Shown piece by piece: positions 52,237-60,649 of a stretch of DNA of 64,000 nt. The translations under genes were made by a program, and so were the position numbers. How positions within the stretch are numbered: position 1 is the first letter of the stretch; the number at the start of each line of letters is the position of its first letter. Location: contig NZ_JABAIJ010000008.1 of NCBI RefSeq assembly GCF_012641435.1, forward strand, positions 186,001-250,000. Reading direction: 5' to 3'. Origin of the DNA: Rhizobium sp. P38BS-XIX (GTDB lineage: Bacteria; Pseudomonadota; Alphaproteobacteria; Rhizobiales; Rhizobiaceae). A model generated the notes under the pieces. The model worked only from the letters and a program-made list of their open reading frames with translations. It was not told where the DNA came from and ran no database searches.

Positions 52237-53214
52237 TTAGTGGTCGCGGCCGCGCAGGCCGAAGCTGAGCGCAAGGACGAGGAAGACGAGCACGCCGATG
52301 CCGACCTGCTGCCAATAGAAATTCCAGCCGATCAGCAGCAAGCCGTTCTTGACGACGGCCAGCAGCGCCACGCCGAGAAGCGTGCCGATCACACTCGGAC
52401 GGCGCTCGGCGCTGATGGTGGTGCCAATGAAGGTTGCGCCAATGGCGTCGAGCAGGAAGGCGTTGCCGGAAAGCGGCACATAGGATCTGACCGTGGAGGA
52501 CAAAAGGATCCCGGCAACGCCGCAAAGCAGGGCGCAGGCGATATAGACGAGCGACATGTTGAACGGCACGCGGATGCCCGAATACCAGGCCACACCCGGC
52601 TGGGCGCCAAAGGAGCTGACATAGCGGCCGAAGACCGATTTGTGCAGCGTCAGATAAACAGCCACGCCGCACAACGCAAAGATGATGACGGACATCGGCA
52701 CGCCGAACACGGGCGCTCGCACGATCGCCGTAAACAGCTTCACCAGATCACCGGTGACGAGATAGATCGGCTGGCCGCCGCCGGTGGCGATCTGCTGCAC
52801 GCTCTGTCCTATGAACAGGACGCCAAGCGTCGCCAGGAACGGACTGATGCGCAGGCGGGTGATCAGCACCGAATTCAACAGGCCGACACACAGGGCGGCG
52901 GCAAGACCGGCCGGGATCGCGATGGCAGCTCCCCATCCGGCGGCCAGCAGCATGATGAAGACCATACTCGCCATATCGACCGATACGCCGACCGAGAGAT
53001 CAATACCTCCAGCCGAGATGACGACCGTCATGCCGAAAGCGATGACGGCAAGCAGCACGACATTGTTGACGAGAATATTGAACAGATTGGCAGGCGTCAG
53101 GAAGCTTGGGCTTGCCATCGAAAAGAACACCAGCAGCAGCAGGAAGGCCAACGCCACGGCGTATCGCGATATGCCGGCAGCATCAAATCGCTGAAATCTC
53201 GAGGAAGTCTGCAT
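52237..53214 (-). CDS. Sugar ABC permease (RbsC-like)
   Basis: A 325-residue BPD_transp_2 permease with about eight to ten TM segments. AFGMTVVISAGGIDLSVGVSVDMASMVFIML is the conserved RbsC region, and NAFLLDAIGATFIGTTISAERRPSVIGTLLGVALLAVVKNGLLLIG is near the C-terminus. It starts two bases after the second permease stops. A paired RbsC-type permease suggests a heterodimeric channel, common in sugar importers of this group. Confidence 0.9.
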   Translation of the reverse strand: MQTSSRFQRFDAAGISRYAVALAFLLLLVFFSMASPSFLTPANLFNILVNNVVLLAVIAFGMTVVISAGGIDLSVGVSVDMASMVFIMLLAAGWGAAIAIPAGLAAALCVGLLNSVLITRLRISPFLATLGVLFIGQSVQQIATGGGQPIYLVTGDLVKLFTAIVRAPVFGVPMSVIIFALCGVAVYLTLHKSVFGRYVSSFGAQPGVAWYSGIRVPFNMSLVYIACALLCGVAGILLSSTVRSYVPLSGNAFLLDAIGATFIGTTISAERRPSVIGTLLGVALLAVVKNGLLLIGWNFYWQQVGIGVLVFLVLALSFGLRGRDH

Positions 53215-53216
53215 GA

Positions 53217-54248
53217 TCAGCGCTCCGAAGGTCTGGCGAAGGAAGTTGCGGCAACGACCAGCAGAATGAGCGCGCCCTGGACACCATTGACCCAGTAGCT
53301 GGAGACGTTCAGAAGCTGGAAGCCGTTGGCGAGAAAACCGATGAAAAGTGTGCTCAGCAACGTTCCCGCAGCGGTCGGGACGAAGCGTCTTGAAAAGACC
53401 GTTCCAAGCAATGCCGCCGCCAGGATTGAAAGCAGCAGTTCACCCGTTCCCGGCGTGCTGGCGCTGAGGCGAGAGATCAAAAGGACGCTCGCCATGGCGG
53501 CGCAGGCGCCGGAAAAGAGATAGGTGCCCGTCACATAGCGTCCCACGCCGATGCCTGCAGCGCGGGCCGCTTCCGGATGGCCGCCGACCGCATAGAGCCG
53601 CAGGCCGAAACCAGTGAAATGCAACGCAATAACCATGAAAACGGTGAAGACGATCAACGACCAGGCAAGGAACGAAATCCCGGCCACCGATCCCATCGCC
53701 ATCGCAGCGACGAAATCAGCCGTCACGGGCAGAACCGTATTCTGCGTCAGAATAAGTTCCGCTCCCGCCACGATGTTCATTGTCGCAAGCGTAGCAAGCA
53801 GTGGCAGGATATTGAGCCGGACGACGGCGACGGCATTCATCAAGCCCACGATCAGGCCGGTCGCCAGTGTCGCCAGGAACGCTACAGGCGTCGGAAAACC
53901 GGCGTTCAGCATGCTGGCGAAGACAGCCGCGCAAAGGCCTGTCGTCGCGGCCATCGACAGATCGATACCGCCTGTCTGGACATCCGAACCACCACCGATG
54001 ATGACGGTCGACATGCCGAAGGCAAGTATGCCGAGGATTGCCGACTGCTCGACAACATTCAGCGCGTTGTAGAAGGACAAAAAGCCCGGTGCCGTGAACG
54101 CAAAATAGAGAAGGATCAGCACGAAGCAGCCGATTGCGCCCAGCCGGACCAGAAAAGCGACGATCGCCTTTCTGCCGGAGGAGACCGTTGCTGGCGGCTT
54201 TTCACTGGCTTTCATCGTCATGTTCCCGTTTGCCGAAACCGCGCTCAT
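53217..54248 (-). CDS. Sugar ABC permease (RbsC-like)
   Basis: A 343-residue permease, paralogous to its neighbour. A ~30-residue soluble start (MSAVSANGNMTMKASEKPPATVSSG) precedes VAFLVRLGAIGCFVLILLYFAFTA. Conserved features are FGMSTVIIGGGSDVQTGGIDLSMAAT and LYAVGGHPEAARAAGIGVGRY. It overlaps the ATPase stop (ATGA). The 'VQTGG' insertion just before IDLSM is unusual compared with the usual 'SGGIDLSVG'. Confidence 0.9.
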   Translation of the reverse strand: MSAVSANGNMTMKASEKPPATVSSGRKAIVAFLVRLGAIGCFVLILLYFAFTAPGFLSFYNALNVVEQSAILGILAFGMSTVIIGGGSDVQTGGIDLSMAATTGLCAAVFASMLNAGFPTPVAFLATLATGLIVGLMNAVAVVRLNILPLLATLATMNIVAGAELILTQNTVLPVTADFVAAMAMGSVAGISFLAWSLIVFTVFMVIALHFTGFGLRLYAVGGHPEAARAAGIGVGRYVTGTYLFSGACAAMASVLLISRLSASTPGTGELLLSILAAALLGTVFSRRFVPTAAGTLLSTLFIGFLANGFQLLNVSSYWVNGVQGALILLVVAATSFARPSER

Positions 54249-55768
54249 GCTGCGCTCCTGTCTGCCGATGGGCGTGCGCCCGAGGCTGCAGCGAGCAGCC
54301 GGTCGCTATCGACTTCGTCCGCCTTGAATTCATGGGTCAGCTCGCCGCGGTAGACCACCAGGATCCGATCGCAGATACCAATCAGCTCCAGAAGGTCCGA
54401 TGACATGAAGAGGATTGCCGCGCCTTCGGCGGCGAGCCTGTTGAGGAGATTGTAGATTTCCACCTTTGCGCCGACATCGACGGCAACCGTCGGCTCGTCG
54501 AGCACATAGACCTTGGACTGGCAGCTCAGCCATTTCGCAAGCGCGACCTTCTGCTGATTGCCGCCGGAGAGTGTCTTGACGAGGGCATCGCGTTGCGGGG
54601 TCTTGATCGAAAGTTCACGGATGAGCCCGTCGACGGCGACATTCTCCTTCTGCCGCGAGACAAAGCCATTCTTGCTGTAGCGGCTGAGGCTTGCGAGGGA
54701 AATATTCTCACGGACCGAAAGACCCAGGGCGACGCCATGCGCACGCCGATCTTCAGGAACCAGCGCAACATCCTGTGACACTGCCGAAACGGGCGTGGAG
54801 AGCCTGACAGCCCTACCCTCTATAGCGATCTCGCCACGATCGGCCTTCTGCAACCCGAACAGGCAATGGATCAGCTCCTTCACTCCGGAGCCGAGCAGGC
54901 CGGTGATGCCGACGACCTCCCCGGCTTTGACATCGAGCGATACATCATCGAAATGTCCCGAGAGGGAAAGGTTCGAGACCGACAGCACAGTTTCGCCGAT
55001 GGCGGCGGAGCGCTTGGGAAACATATCGCCGACGTCACGGTTGATCATCATCCGCACGATCTCGTCGATGCCGGTGTCGCGCGGGGTGACGACGCCGACG
55101 TCTGTGCCGTTGCGCATAACCGTGACCTCATCGCAGAGGTCCTCGATCTCCTGCATGTAGTGCGAGATGAAAATGATCGCGATCCCCTCGTCCTTCAGGC
55201 GACGGAGAACGCGGAAGAGACTGTCGACCTCGCGCTTGACCAAAGCCGCCGTCGGTTCGTCGAGCACCAGCACCGAGGCATTCTGGGCAAGAGCACGCGT
55301 GATCTGGACGATCTTCTGCTGCGCCGTCGTCAGGTCCTGCACGAGAGTGGACGCCGGTATATGCAGATCGAAATAACGCGACAGCATTTCGGTGGCGCGC
55401 CTGGCCATCTTGCGATGATTGACGAAAATGCCGAAGCCGGGTTCGTTTTTCAGAAAGATTGCTTCCCCGACCGTGGCCGTCGGCACAAGCAGGCGATCCT
55501 GATGGATGAAATGGACGCCAAGCTTTTCGACATTGGCCGGGGTCAGACGGGAAACGGTTTCGCCATTGATGACGATTTCACCGGCATCCGGCTTCAGCAT
55601 GCCGGCCAGAACCTTGATGATCGTCGATTTTCCAGCGCCGTTCTGCCCGACAAGGCCGTGGATCGTGCCACGACGTACTTTCAAATCGGCGTCAACCAGC
55701 GCCTTCACAACCCCGAAGCTCTTCGAGATCGAACGCATATCGATAGCAAGGTCATTTTCGGAGGCCAT
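54245..55768 (-). CDS. Sugar ABC ATPase with tandem domains (RbsA/MglA-like)
   Basis: A 507-residue double ATPase. Domain 1: Walker A GQNGAGKSTIIKVLAG, degenerate signature DLTTAQQKIVQITRAL and LVLDEPTAALVKRE. Domain 2: GLLGSGVKELIHCLFG (Walker A without the catalytic Lys-Ser pair) and signature LSGGNQQKVALAKWL with VYVLDEPTVAVDVGAK. One degenerate site per pair is usual for RbsA/MglA. ATG 55768 is 68 bases after the binding-protein stop with a strong hairpin between. Confidence 0.9.
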   Translation of the reverse strand: MASENDLAIDMRSISKSFGVVKALVDADLKVRRGTIHGLVGQNGAGKSTIIKVLAGMLKPDAGEIVINGETVSRLTPANVEKLGVHFIHQDRLLVPTATVGEAIFLKNEPGFGIFVNHRKMARRATEMLSRYFDLHIPASTLVQDLTTAQQKIVQITRALAQNASVLVLDEPTAALVKREVDSLFRVLRRLKDEGIAIIFISHYMQEIEDLCDEVTVMRNGTDVGVVTPRDTGIDEIVRMMINRDVGDMFPKRSAAIGETVLSVSNLSLSGHFDDVSLDVKAGEVVGITGLLGSGVKELIHCLFGLQKADRGEIAIEGRAVRLSTPVSAVSQDVALVPEDRRAHGVALGLSVRENISLASLSRYSKNGFVSRQKENVAVDGLIRELSIKTPQRDALVKTLSGGNQQKVALAKWLSCQSKVYVLDEPTVAVDVGAKVEIYNLLNRLAAEGAAILFMSSDLLELIGICDRILVVYRGELTHEFKADEVDSDRLLAAASGARPSADRSAA

Positions 55769-55798
55769 ATGAACCCCTCCCCGTCATCTTTAGGTTAT

Positions 55799-55828
55799 GG
55801 CACGCCTCGCCTCCCGGAAAGGCGTGCC
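55799..55828 (-). other. Stem-loop between sugar-binding-protein and ATPase genes
   Basis: GGCACGCCT at 55799-55807 pairs perfectly with AGGCGTGCC at 55820-55828 (9 bp, 12-base loop). It begins nine bases after the binding-protein stop and has no U-run. Same placement as the hairpins at 5243, 17274 and 26823. Confidence 0.65.
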
Positions 55829-55836
55829 GCAGAGGA

Positions 55837-56844
55837 TCAATTTTCCTTTTTGGGAAGGAAAGGAGCCGCAGTCTTGTCAGCATTTTCCTTGGTGATTAGC
55901 ACCGCCGGTACGAAGGTGAACGGGCTGACCTTTTCGCCGGCCAGATACTTGGCGGCATTGCGGGCTGCCGAGCGACCGATCTCGTAAGGTTGCTGCGCGC
56001 CGACGGCGCCTGCCGCGGAGTCCTTGTTGGCGACCATTTCCACCACTTCGGGGCTGCCATCGATCGCATAGGTCTTGATATTCTTGCGGCCTGCGGCCTC
56101 GATCGCCTGCGTGGCGCCGATCTGCGGAATGTCCCAGCATGCCCAGACAGCCGAAATATCGCCTTCATTCGGATACTTGGTCAGCATATCGGTGACGTTG
56201 GAATAGGCGCTCTGCACCGTATTCGGAATGACGTCACGCAGTTCAGGCTCGATGATCTTCACATCGGGGAAAGACTGCAGCACGTATTTCAGCTGATCGT
56301 AGCGGATCTTGCAAACCGGGACGCTGTAAAAGCCATTGAAGACGAGTACGTTGCCCTTGCCGCCCATGTCGGCAACCATCTGCAACGCGACTTCCGACGC
56401 CAGCGCATAGTTGTTCGACGTGCTGTTGTTCAGCGAATATGGTGTGGCTGTATCGACGGTAAATAGCGGGATGCCCGCATCACGGATACGCTTGAGCCAG
56501 GGGTTGAGTACATCGAGATTGCCGAGCTGCTCGATGATTGCATCAGGCTTCTGCGCGATCAATGTCTGAAGCTGCGAGATCTGTGTCTGGTCGTTCCGCT
56601 TTGCATCGAGCGCGATCGGCTCGCCGCCAAGTGCTTTCACTTCGTCGATAATACCCTGATAGGCCTTGAGGTCCCAGTTGTGGTCGGTGCCGACGGCGGA
56701 TATGCCGATCTTCTTGCCTTTCAACGAGAGCTTCTCGTCGCCTGCATCCTGTGCTGTTGCTGAATGAATGCCGGCAACCAGGGCGCAAACCGCGACGGCG
56801 GCTCTGGCGATGTTACGGCGTGTATTGCTTTTCGATCTGGACAT
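55837..56844 (-). CDS. Periplasmic sugar-binding protein (RbsB-like, Peripla_BP_4)
   Basis: A 335-residue binding protein. The signal peptide ends near residue 31 (RRNIARAAVAVCALVAGIHSATAQ). The mature part KKIGISAVGTDHNWDLKAYQGIIDEVKALGGEPIALDAKRNDQTQISQLQTLIAQKPDAIIEQ is the type I sugar-binding opening. VWACWDIPQIGATQAIEAAGRKNIKTYAIDGSPEVVEMV is the second-lobe ligand region. First transporter gene after the aldolase. The sugar or polyol cannot be read from sequence. Confidence 0.9.
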   Translation of the reverse strand: MSRSKSNTRRNIARAAVAVCALVAGIHSATAQDAGDEKLSLKGKKIGISAVGTDHNWDLKAYQGIIDEVKALGGEPIALDAKRNDQTQISQLQTLIAQKPDAIIEQLGNLDVLNPWLKRIRDAGIPLFTVDTATPYSLNNSTSNNYALASEVALQMVADMGGKGNVLVFNGFYSVPVCKIRYDQLKYVLQSFPDVKIIEPELRDVIPNTVQSAYSNVTDMLTKYPNEGDISAVWACWDIPQIGATQAIEAAGRKNIKTYAIDGSPEVVEMVANKDSAAGAVGAQQPYEIGRSAARNAAKYLAGEKVSPFTFVPAVLITKENADKTAAPFLPKKEN

Positions 56845-56919
56845 TTTTTCCTCCCAAATTCTGTCCGTGAACGTCTGCCTGCTTTCTCGCTCCGCCGGTC
56901 TTTCGACCGGAGCGGATCG

Positions 56920-57567
56920 TTATTCCTTGAGACCGTAGGTCCCCATCTTGGTGATCACCCGCTCGATCTCGTCTTTCGACAGCAGTGGCGGCTCGCCGAG
57001 TTGAAGTGTGCCGTGAAACTGGTGGGCAAGCGTCTCCACTTCCACGGACAGCCAGAGCGCCTTCGCGAGCGAGTCACCGACGGCGATGATGCCGTGGTGC
57101 GCCAGAAGGCAGGCCTTGCGGCCTTCGAGTGCCGTCACTGCGTTGCGTGACAGCTCCTCAGTCCCGAATGTCGCATAGGGTGCGCATCTGATGTCATCAC
57201 CACCTGCGACCGCGACCATGTAGTGGATCGGCGGGATGCTGAGGCCCATGATGGCAATGATCGTCGAATAGATCGGATGGGCATGCACGATCGCATTCAC
57301 ATCCGGGCGTGCGATCATGATATCGCGATGGAACCGCCATTCGCTGGAAGCCTGCAGCGGGCCTTTGGTCGATCCGTCAAGCTCCAGCCGCACGATACTT
57401 TCGGGTGTCAACCGCTCATAGGGCGTGCTTGTCGGGGTGATGAGGATGAAGTCCTCGTGGCGCACGCTGATATTGCCCGACGTGCCTTGGTTGATGCCGA
57501 GGCGGTTCATCTCCAGGCAGGCGTCGATAATGGCCTGTCGTTTCTCAAGTTCGGCGGAACTAAACAT
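56920..57567 (-). CDS. Class II aldolase (FucA/AraD-like)
   Basis: A 215-residue class II aldolase. NQGTSGNISVRHEDFILITPTSTPYERL and SSEWRFHRDIMIARPDVNAIVHAHPIYSTIIAI contain the Glu/His set; HAHP and LAHHGIIAVG give the three Zn-binding His. This is the L-fuculose-phosphate-aldolase-type pattern, cleaving ketose-1-phosphates to DHAP and an aldehyde. ATG 57567 has GGAA upstream. It sits between the SDR (17 bases upstream) and the sugar-binding protein. Confidence 0.88.
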   Translation of the reverse strand: MFSSAELEKRQAIIDACLEMNRLGINQGTSGNISVRHEDFILITPTSTPYERLTPESIVRLELDGSTKGPLQASSEWRFHRDIMIARPDVNAIVHAHPIYSTIIAIMGLSIPPIHYMVAVAGGDDIRCAPYATFGTEELSRNAVTALEGRKACLLAHHGIIAVGDSLAKALWLSVEVETLAHQFHGTLQLGEPPLLSKDEIERVITKMGTYGLKE

Positions 57568-57584
57568 CTGGTTTCCAATCAATA

Positions 57585-58358
57585 TCAAAGAGCTGTGTAG
57601 CCGCCGTCGACCGACAGGATGGAGCCGGTGACATAGCTGCTCGCGGGTGAGGCGAGGAAAAGGATTGCGGACGCGATCTCGGACGGCTCGCCGCACCGCT
57701 TCATCGGCGTCATGTCCATCCAGACGTTGAACAACTCCGGCCGTTCGCGCATCTTGAGTGTCATTTCCGTTCCGACATAACCTGGGGCGACCGCATTAAC
57801 CCGCACCCCCTTGTCGACCCATTCGAGCGCCAGCGCCTTGGTGAGCATGTGAACAGCACCCTTGCTGGCCATGTAGGAGGCCGCAAATTGCGGGCGGTTG
57901 ATGATCAGGCCGGACATGGAGCCGAGATTGACGATGCTGCCGGCACCCGCTTCCACCATGAAGCGGCCGAAGGCGCGCGATGCCCAGAAGGTACCATTGA
58001 CGTTGACATCCATGACGAGGCGCCATTCCTCGTCGGAGACGTCGAGTGCCGAATGCAGCCGCGCGATGCCGGCGCTGTTGACGAGAATACTGACCTTGCC
58101 ATGCTCGGCCATGACCTTATCGGCTGCGGCGTTGACAGCAGCGGGATCGGTGACATTTGCCACATGCGTCGAAACCCGGCGCCCGAAAGTCGAAATCTCC
58201 GTCGCCGCCTTCGCGAGGCTCTCTGCCGCGACGTCGACAAGCGCCAGATCGGCGCCCGCGCTTGCAAGCGCCCTTGCCGTCTCAAGACCAATTCCGCTCG
58301 CGCCGCCGGTCACGACGGCGACCTGCCCTTCAAGGTTGAATTGGTTGCGATAATCCAT
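57585..58358 (-). CDS. Short-chain dehydrogenase/reductase (polyol/sugar dehydrogenase type)
   Basis: A 257-residue SDR. Cofactor loop TGGASGIGLETARALASAGADLALVDVAAE, catalytic Ser in IVNLGSMSGLIINRPQ and YMASKGAVH (YxxxK). The C-terminus SPASSYVTGSILSVDGGYTAL is standard. ATG 58358 has GGGAGG upstream. First gene of the operon, just downstream of the best sigma70-like promoter and operator-like palindromes in the window. Likely oxidises a polyol or deoxy-polyol to a ketose. Confidence 0.86.
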   Translation of the reverse strand: MDYRNQFNLEGQVAVVTGGASGIGLETARALASAGADLALVDVAAESLAKAATEISTFGRRVSTHVANVTDPAAVNAAADKVMAEHGKVSILVNSAGIARLHSALDVSDEEWRLVMDVNVNGTFWASRAFGRFMVEAGAGSIVNLGSMSGLIINRPQFAASYMASKGAVHMLTKALALEWVDKGVRVNAVAPGYVGTEMTLKMRERPELFNVWMDMTPMKRCGEPSEIASAILFLASPASSYVTGSILSVDGGYTAL

Positions 58359-58477
58359 GCCTGCCTCCCGAAGCCTGCTCACGGCACAAGAGGGCCCGTG
58401 CGTGGAGCCATAAGGCTTCTCGCTGTTTCCACTCTCTTCCTGTGAATTCCTCCGGCGCTCCCACGCCTTATGAGAGG

Positions 58478-58506
58478 AGACTACGGGCCAGCTGGCAGAT
58501 TGTCAA
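58478..58506 (-). promoter_or_regulatory. Candidate sigma70 promoter of the sugar/polyol operon
   Basis: On the minus strand, a consensus TTGACA -35 (58506-58501) is followed by 17 bases and a weak -10 TAGTCT (58483-58478). The operon start codon is 120 bases downstream at 58358. Confidence 0.5.
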
Positions 58507-58522
58507 TCTGGTTATAACCAGA
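58507..58522. promoter_or_regulatory. 16-bp perfect palindrome, probable operator
   Basis: TCTGGTTATAACCAGA at 58507-58522 is a perfect palindrome touching the -35 of the operon promoter. Its inner GTTATAAC approximates the short palindromes of HutC/UTRA-type GntR sites. The adjacent GntR gene (58555-59376) is the natural candidate to bind it. Confidence 0.6.
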
Positions 58523-58535
58523 AATCAAACTTTTT

Positions 58536-58551
58536 TGTACCGAATGGTACA
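58536..58551. promoter_or_regulatory. Inverted repeat TGTACC-N4-GGTACA
   Basis: Perfect 6-base arms around GAAT, four bases from the GntR stop codon and 14 bases from the 16-bp palindrome. A second operator or the end of a regulatory array. The core TGTACCGA..GGT also appears at 61355 in the TetR region. Confidence 0.45.
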
Positions 58552-58554
58552 TCT

Positions 58555-59376
58555 CTACGGATCGATGCGGACGTGAATCCGCGCGACCGCCGAATTATAG
58601 AAGGCCTTGTAGTATTCGAGCGCCGCGCCGTCGTGGTCATAGGCAATCGACTCGATGGCAATCAGCGGCGAACCGCTCGAGATTCCCATGCGCTCGACGG
58701 CGTCTTCGTCGGGCATGGCGGCCGTAAACCAACGCTCCGCCCGCTGAACGGTCAGTCCATACTGTTCCTTGATGGTCTGAAAGACGGAGCGATTATGGAT
58801 ATCGAGCTTCTCCATTCCAGGCACCTTATGCCCGGGCAGAGAAATATGCGTCAGCGTAATCGGCTGGCCGTCGCAATAGTATACGCGCGTGATGCGTACG
58901 ACATCGCCCTCCCCCGGCAGCCCGAAGACACGTCGCTCATCCTCATCGGCGCTGGCGCGATAGAATTCGAAGGTCTTCGTGGTGACGACGTGGCCCTTGG
59001 CCGTTAGATCCCCGAAAACGCCGAGGTTCGACGTCATGAAGTCGACGTCCTGCTGCCGGGCATTGGCGACGAACATGCCCTTGCGCGGGAGCTTGATAAC
59101 GTGTCCCTCGGTCGCAAGTGCACTCAATGCCGCGCGAACCACCGGCTTCGAGACGTCGAAGATCTCGCAAAGCGCCTGCTCCGAGGGCATGCGTGAATGA
59201 GGGCTGAGCTGCTGAGAAACAATCGCGTCCTGGATGCGGTTTTTCAGCTGCACCCAGAGCGGCGCGGTTTCGCCGCGATCGAGGTTTTCCCGAGCCATGG
59301 CCCGGAAAGCATCGTTGGCGCTGTCGTCTGAATGGTCATAGCGGGGGCGGCCGACCGAGCGGAGTTTTGTCGTCAT
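58555..59376 (-). CDS. GntR-family regulator with UTRA domain (HutC-like)
   Basis: A 273-residue regulator. The winged HTH is in residues ~35-105: PLWVQLKNRIQDAIVSQQLSPHSRMPSEQALCEIFDVSKPVVRAALSALATEGHVIKLPRKGMFV. The UTRA effector domain follows, with GDVVRITRVYYCDGQPITLTHISLP and PLIAIESIAYDHDGAALEYYKAFY. UTRA binds small metabolites such as sugar phosphates. ATG 59376 is the family start. It lies immediately upstream of the sugar/polyol operon on the same strand and probably represses it through the palindromes at 58507-58551. Confidence 0.88.
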   Translation of the reverse strand: MTTKLRSVGRPRYDHSDDSANDAFRAMARENLDRGETAPLWVQLKNRIQDAIVSQQLSPHSRMPSEQALCEIFDVSKPVVRAALSALATEGHVIKLPRKGMFVANARQQDVDFMTSNLGVFGDLTAKGHVVTTKTFEFYRASADEDERRVFGLPGEGDVVRITRVYYCDGQPITLTHISLPGHKVPGMEKLDIHNRSVFQTIKEQYGLTVQRAERWFTAAMPDEDAVERMGISSGSPLIAIESIAYDHDGAALEYYKAFYNSAVARIHVRIDP

Positions 59377-59462
59377 GGGGCAATACTGCTTATATCTAGA
59401 ATTACCCCAAACTCTTTCGCTTTTGGCCAAAGGTCAAGACGGACAGTTGCGTCCGTGTCCGG

Positions 59463-60644
59463 TCATACACTCTCCAGACAGATCGCCACGCCGAGCCCGC
59501 CGCCGATGCAGAGCGAAGCAAGGCCCTTTGCGGCCTGACGCTTCTGCATTTCGTGGACGAGTGTCGTCACGATGCGGCAGCCGGAGCCAGCGAGCGGATG
59601 GCCAAGCGCGATAGCGCCGCCATTCACGTTGATGCGCTCACTGTCCCAGCCCATTTCGCGATTGACCGCGATCGCCTGCGCGGCGAATGCCTCGTTGATT
59701 TCCATCAGATCGAGATCGGCGGCGCGCCAACCGGCCTTCTTGAGCGCCGCGCGGGACGCGGCGACTGGACCGAGCCCCATATCCATCGGCTCCACGCCGG
59801 CCGAAGCATAGGAGGCGATGCGCGCGATCGGCGTGAGATTGAGTTCGGCCAATCGCCTGCCCGAGACGACGAGCACAGCGGCTGCGCCATCATTCAAGCC
59901 CGATGAATTGCCAGCCGTTACGGTTCCCTCGGCATCGAACACGGGCTTGAGGCCCGCAAGCTTTTCCAGCGTGCTTGCCGGGTTGGGGTGTTCGTCCGCA
60001 TTGAAGATGGCTTCGCCCGTTCGGCTCTTGACGGTGACGGGCACGAGTTCTTCGGCAAAGCGCTGCCGCTCGATCGCGGCGGCTGCCTTTTGCTGCGACG
60101 CCAAGGCAAATGCGTCCTGCTCCGCGCGCCCGACCTGATAGCGCCGGGCCAAATGTTCGGCCGTTTCACCCATATGAACGTCATGAAAAGCATCCCAAAG
60201 GCCATCGACAACCATCGAGTCCTTAACCGTCTGGTCGCCTGACTTGACACCGCCTCTGAGCCCATAGATCAGATGTGGCGCAGCACTCATGCTGTCCTGA
60301 CCGCCAGCTATAACAACGTCGGCATCGCCGCAACGGATCGCCTGTGCTGCCAAATGAATGGATTTCTGCCCCGCGCCGCAGACCTTGTTGATCGTCATCG
60401 CGGGTACGTTAACAGGAATTCCTGCCGCTAGAGCCGCCTGTCGCGCCGGGTTCTGTCCGGCACCCCCCATCAACACCTGCCCGATGATGACCTCGTCGAC
60501 TGCATCAGCTTCGATGTCCGCTTCATCGAGGAGCGCGCGGATCACCCTGGCGCCCAACTCGGCCGCACTGAGCGATCTCAGGCTTCCATTCAGCCGCGCG
60601 ATCGGTGTGCGCCGCGCCGCAACGATGAAGACGTCGTCCTGCAT
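59463..60644 (-). CDS. Thiolase (acetyl-CoA acetyltransferase)
   Basis: A 393-residue degradative/biosynthetic thiolase. Nucleophile Cys-89 is in MTINKVCGAGQKS. The C-terminus has GGAIALGHPLAGSGCRIV (His) and SLCIGGGLGVA (second Cys). It cleaves or forms acetoacetyl-CoA. It is five bases downstream of the TetR gene, in the same orientation, and likely linked functionally to the acetoacetyl-CoA synthetase encoded divergently. Confidence 0.9.
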   Translation of the reverse strand: MQDDVFIVAARRTPIARLNGSLRSLSAAELGARVIRALLDEADIEADAVDEVIIGQVLMGGAGQNPARQAALAAGIPVNVPAMTINKVCGAGQKSIHLAAQAIRCGDADVVIAGGQDSMSAAPHLIYGLRGGVKSGDQTVKDSMVVDGLWDAFHDVHMGETAEHLARRYQVGRAEQDAFALASQQKAAAAIERQRFAEELVPVTVKSRTGEAIFNADEHPNPASTLEKLAGLKPVFDAEGTVTAGNSSGLNDGAAAVLVVSGRRLAELNLTPIARIASYASAGVEPMDMGLGPVAASRAALKKAGWRAADLDLMEINEAFAAQAIAVNREMGWDSERINVNGGAIALGHPLAGSGCRIVTTLVHEMQKRQAAKGLASLCIGGGLGVAICLESV

Positions 60645-60649
60645 CCGCC

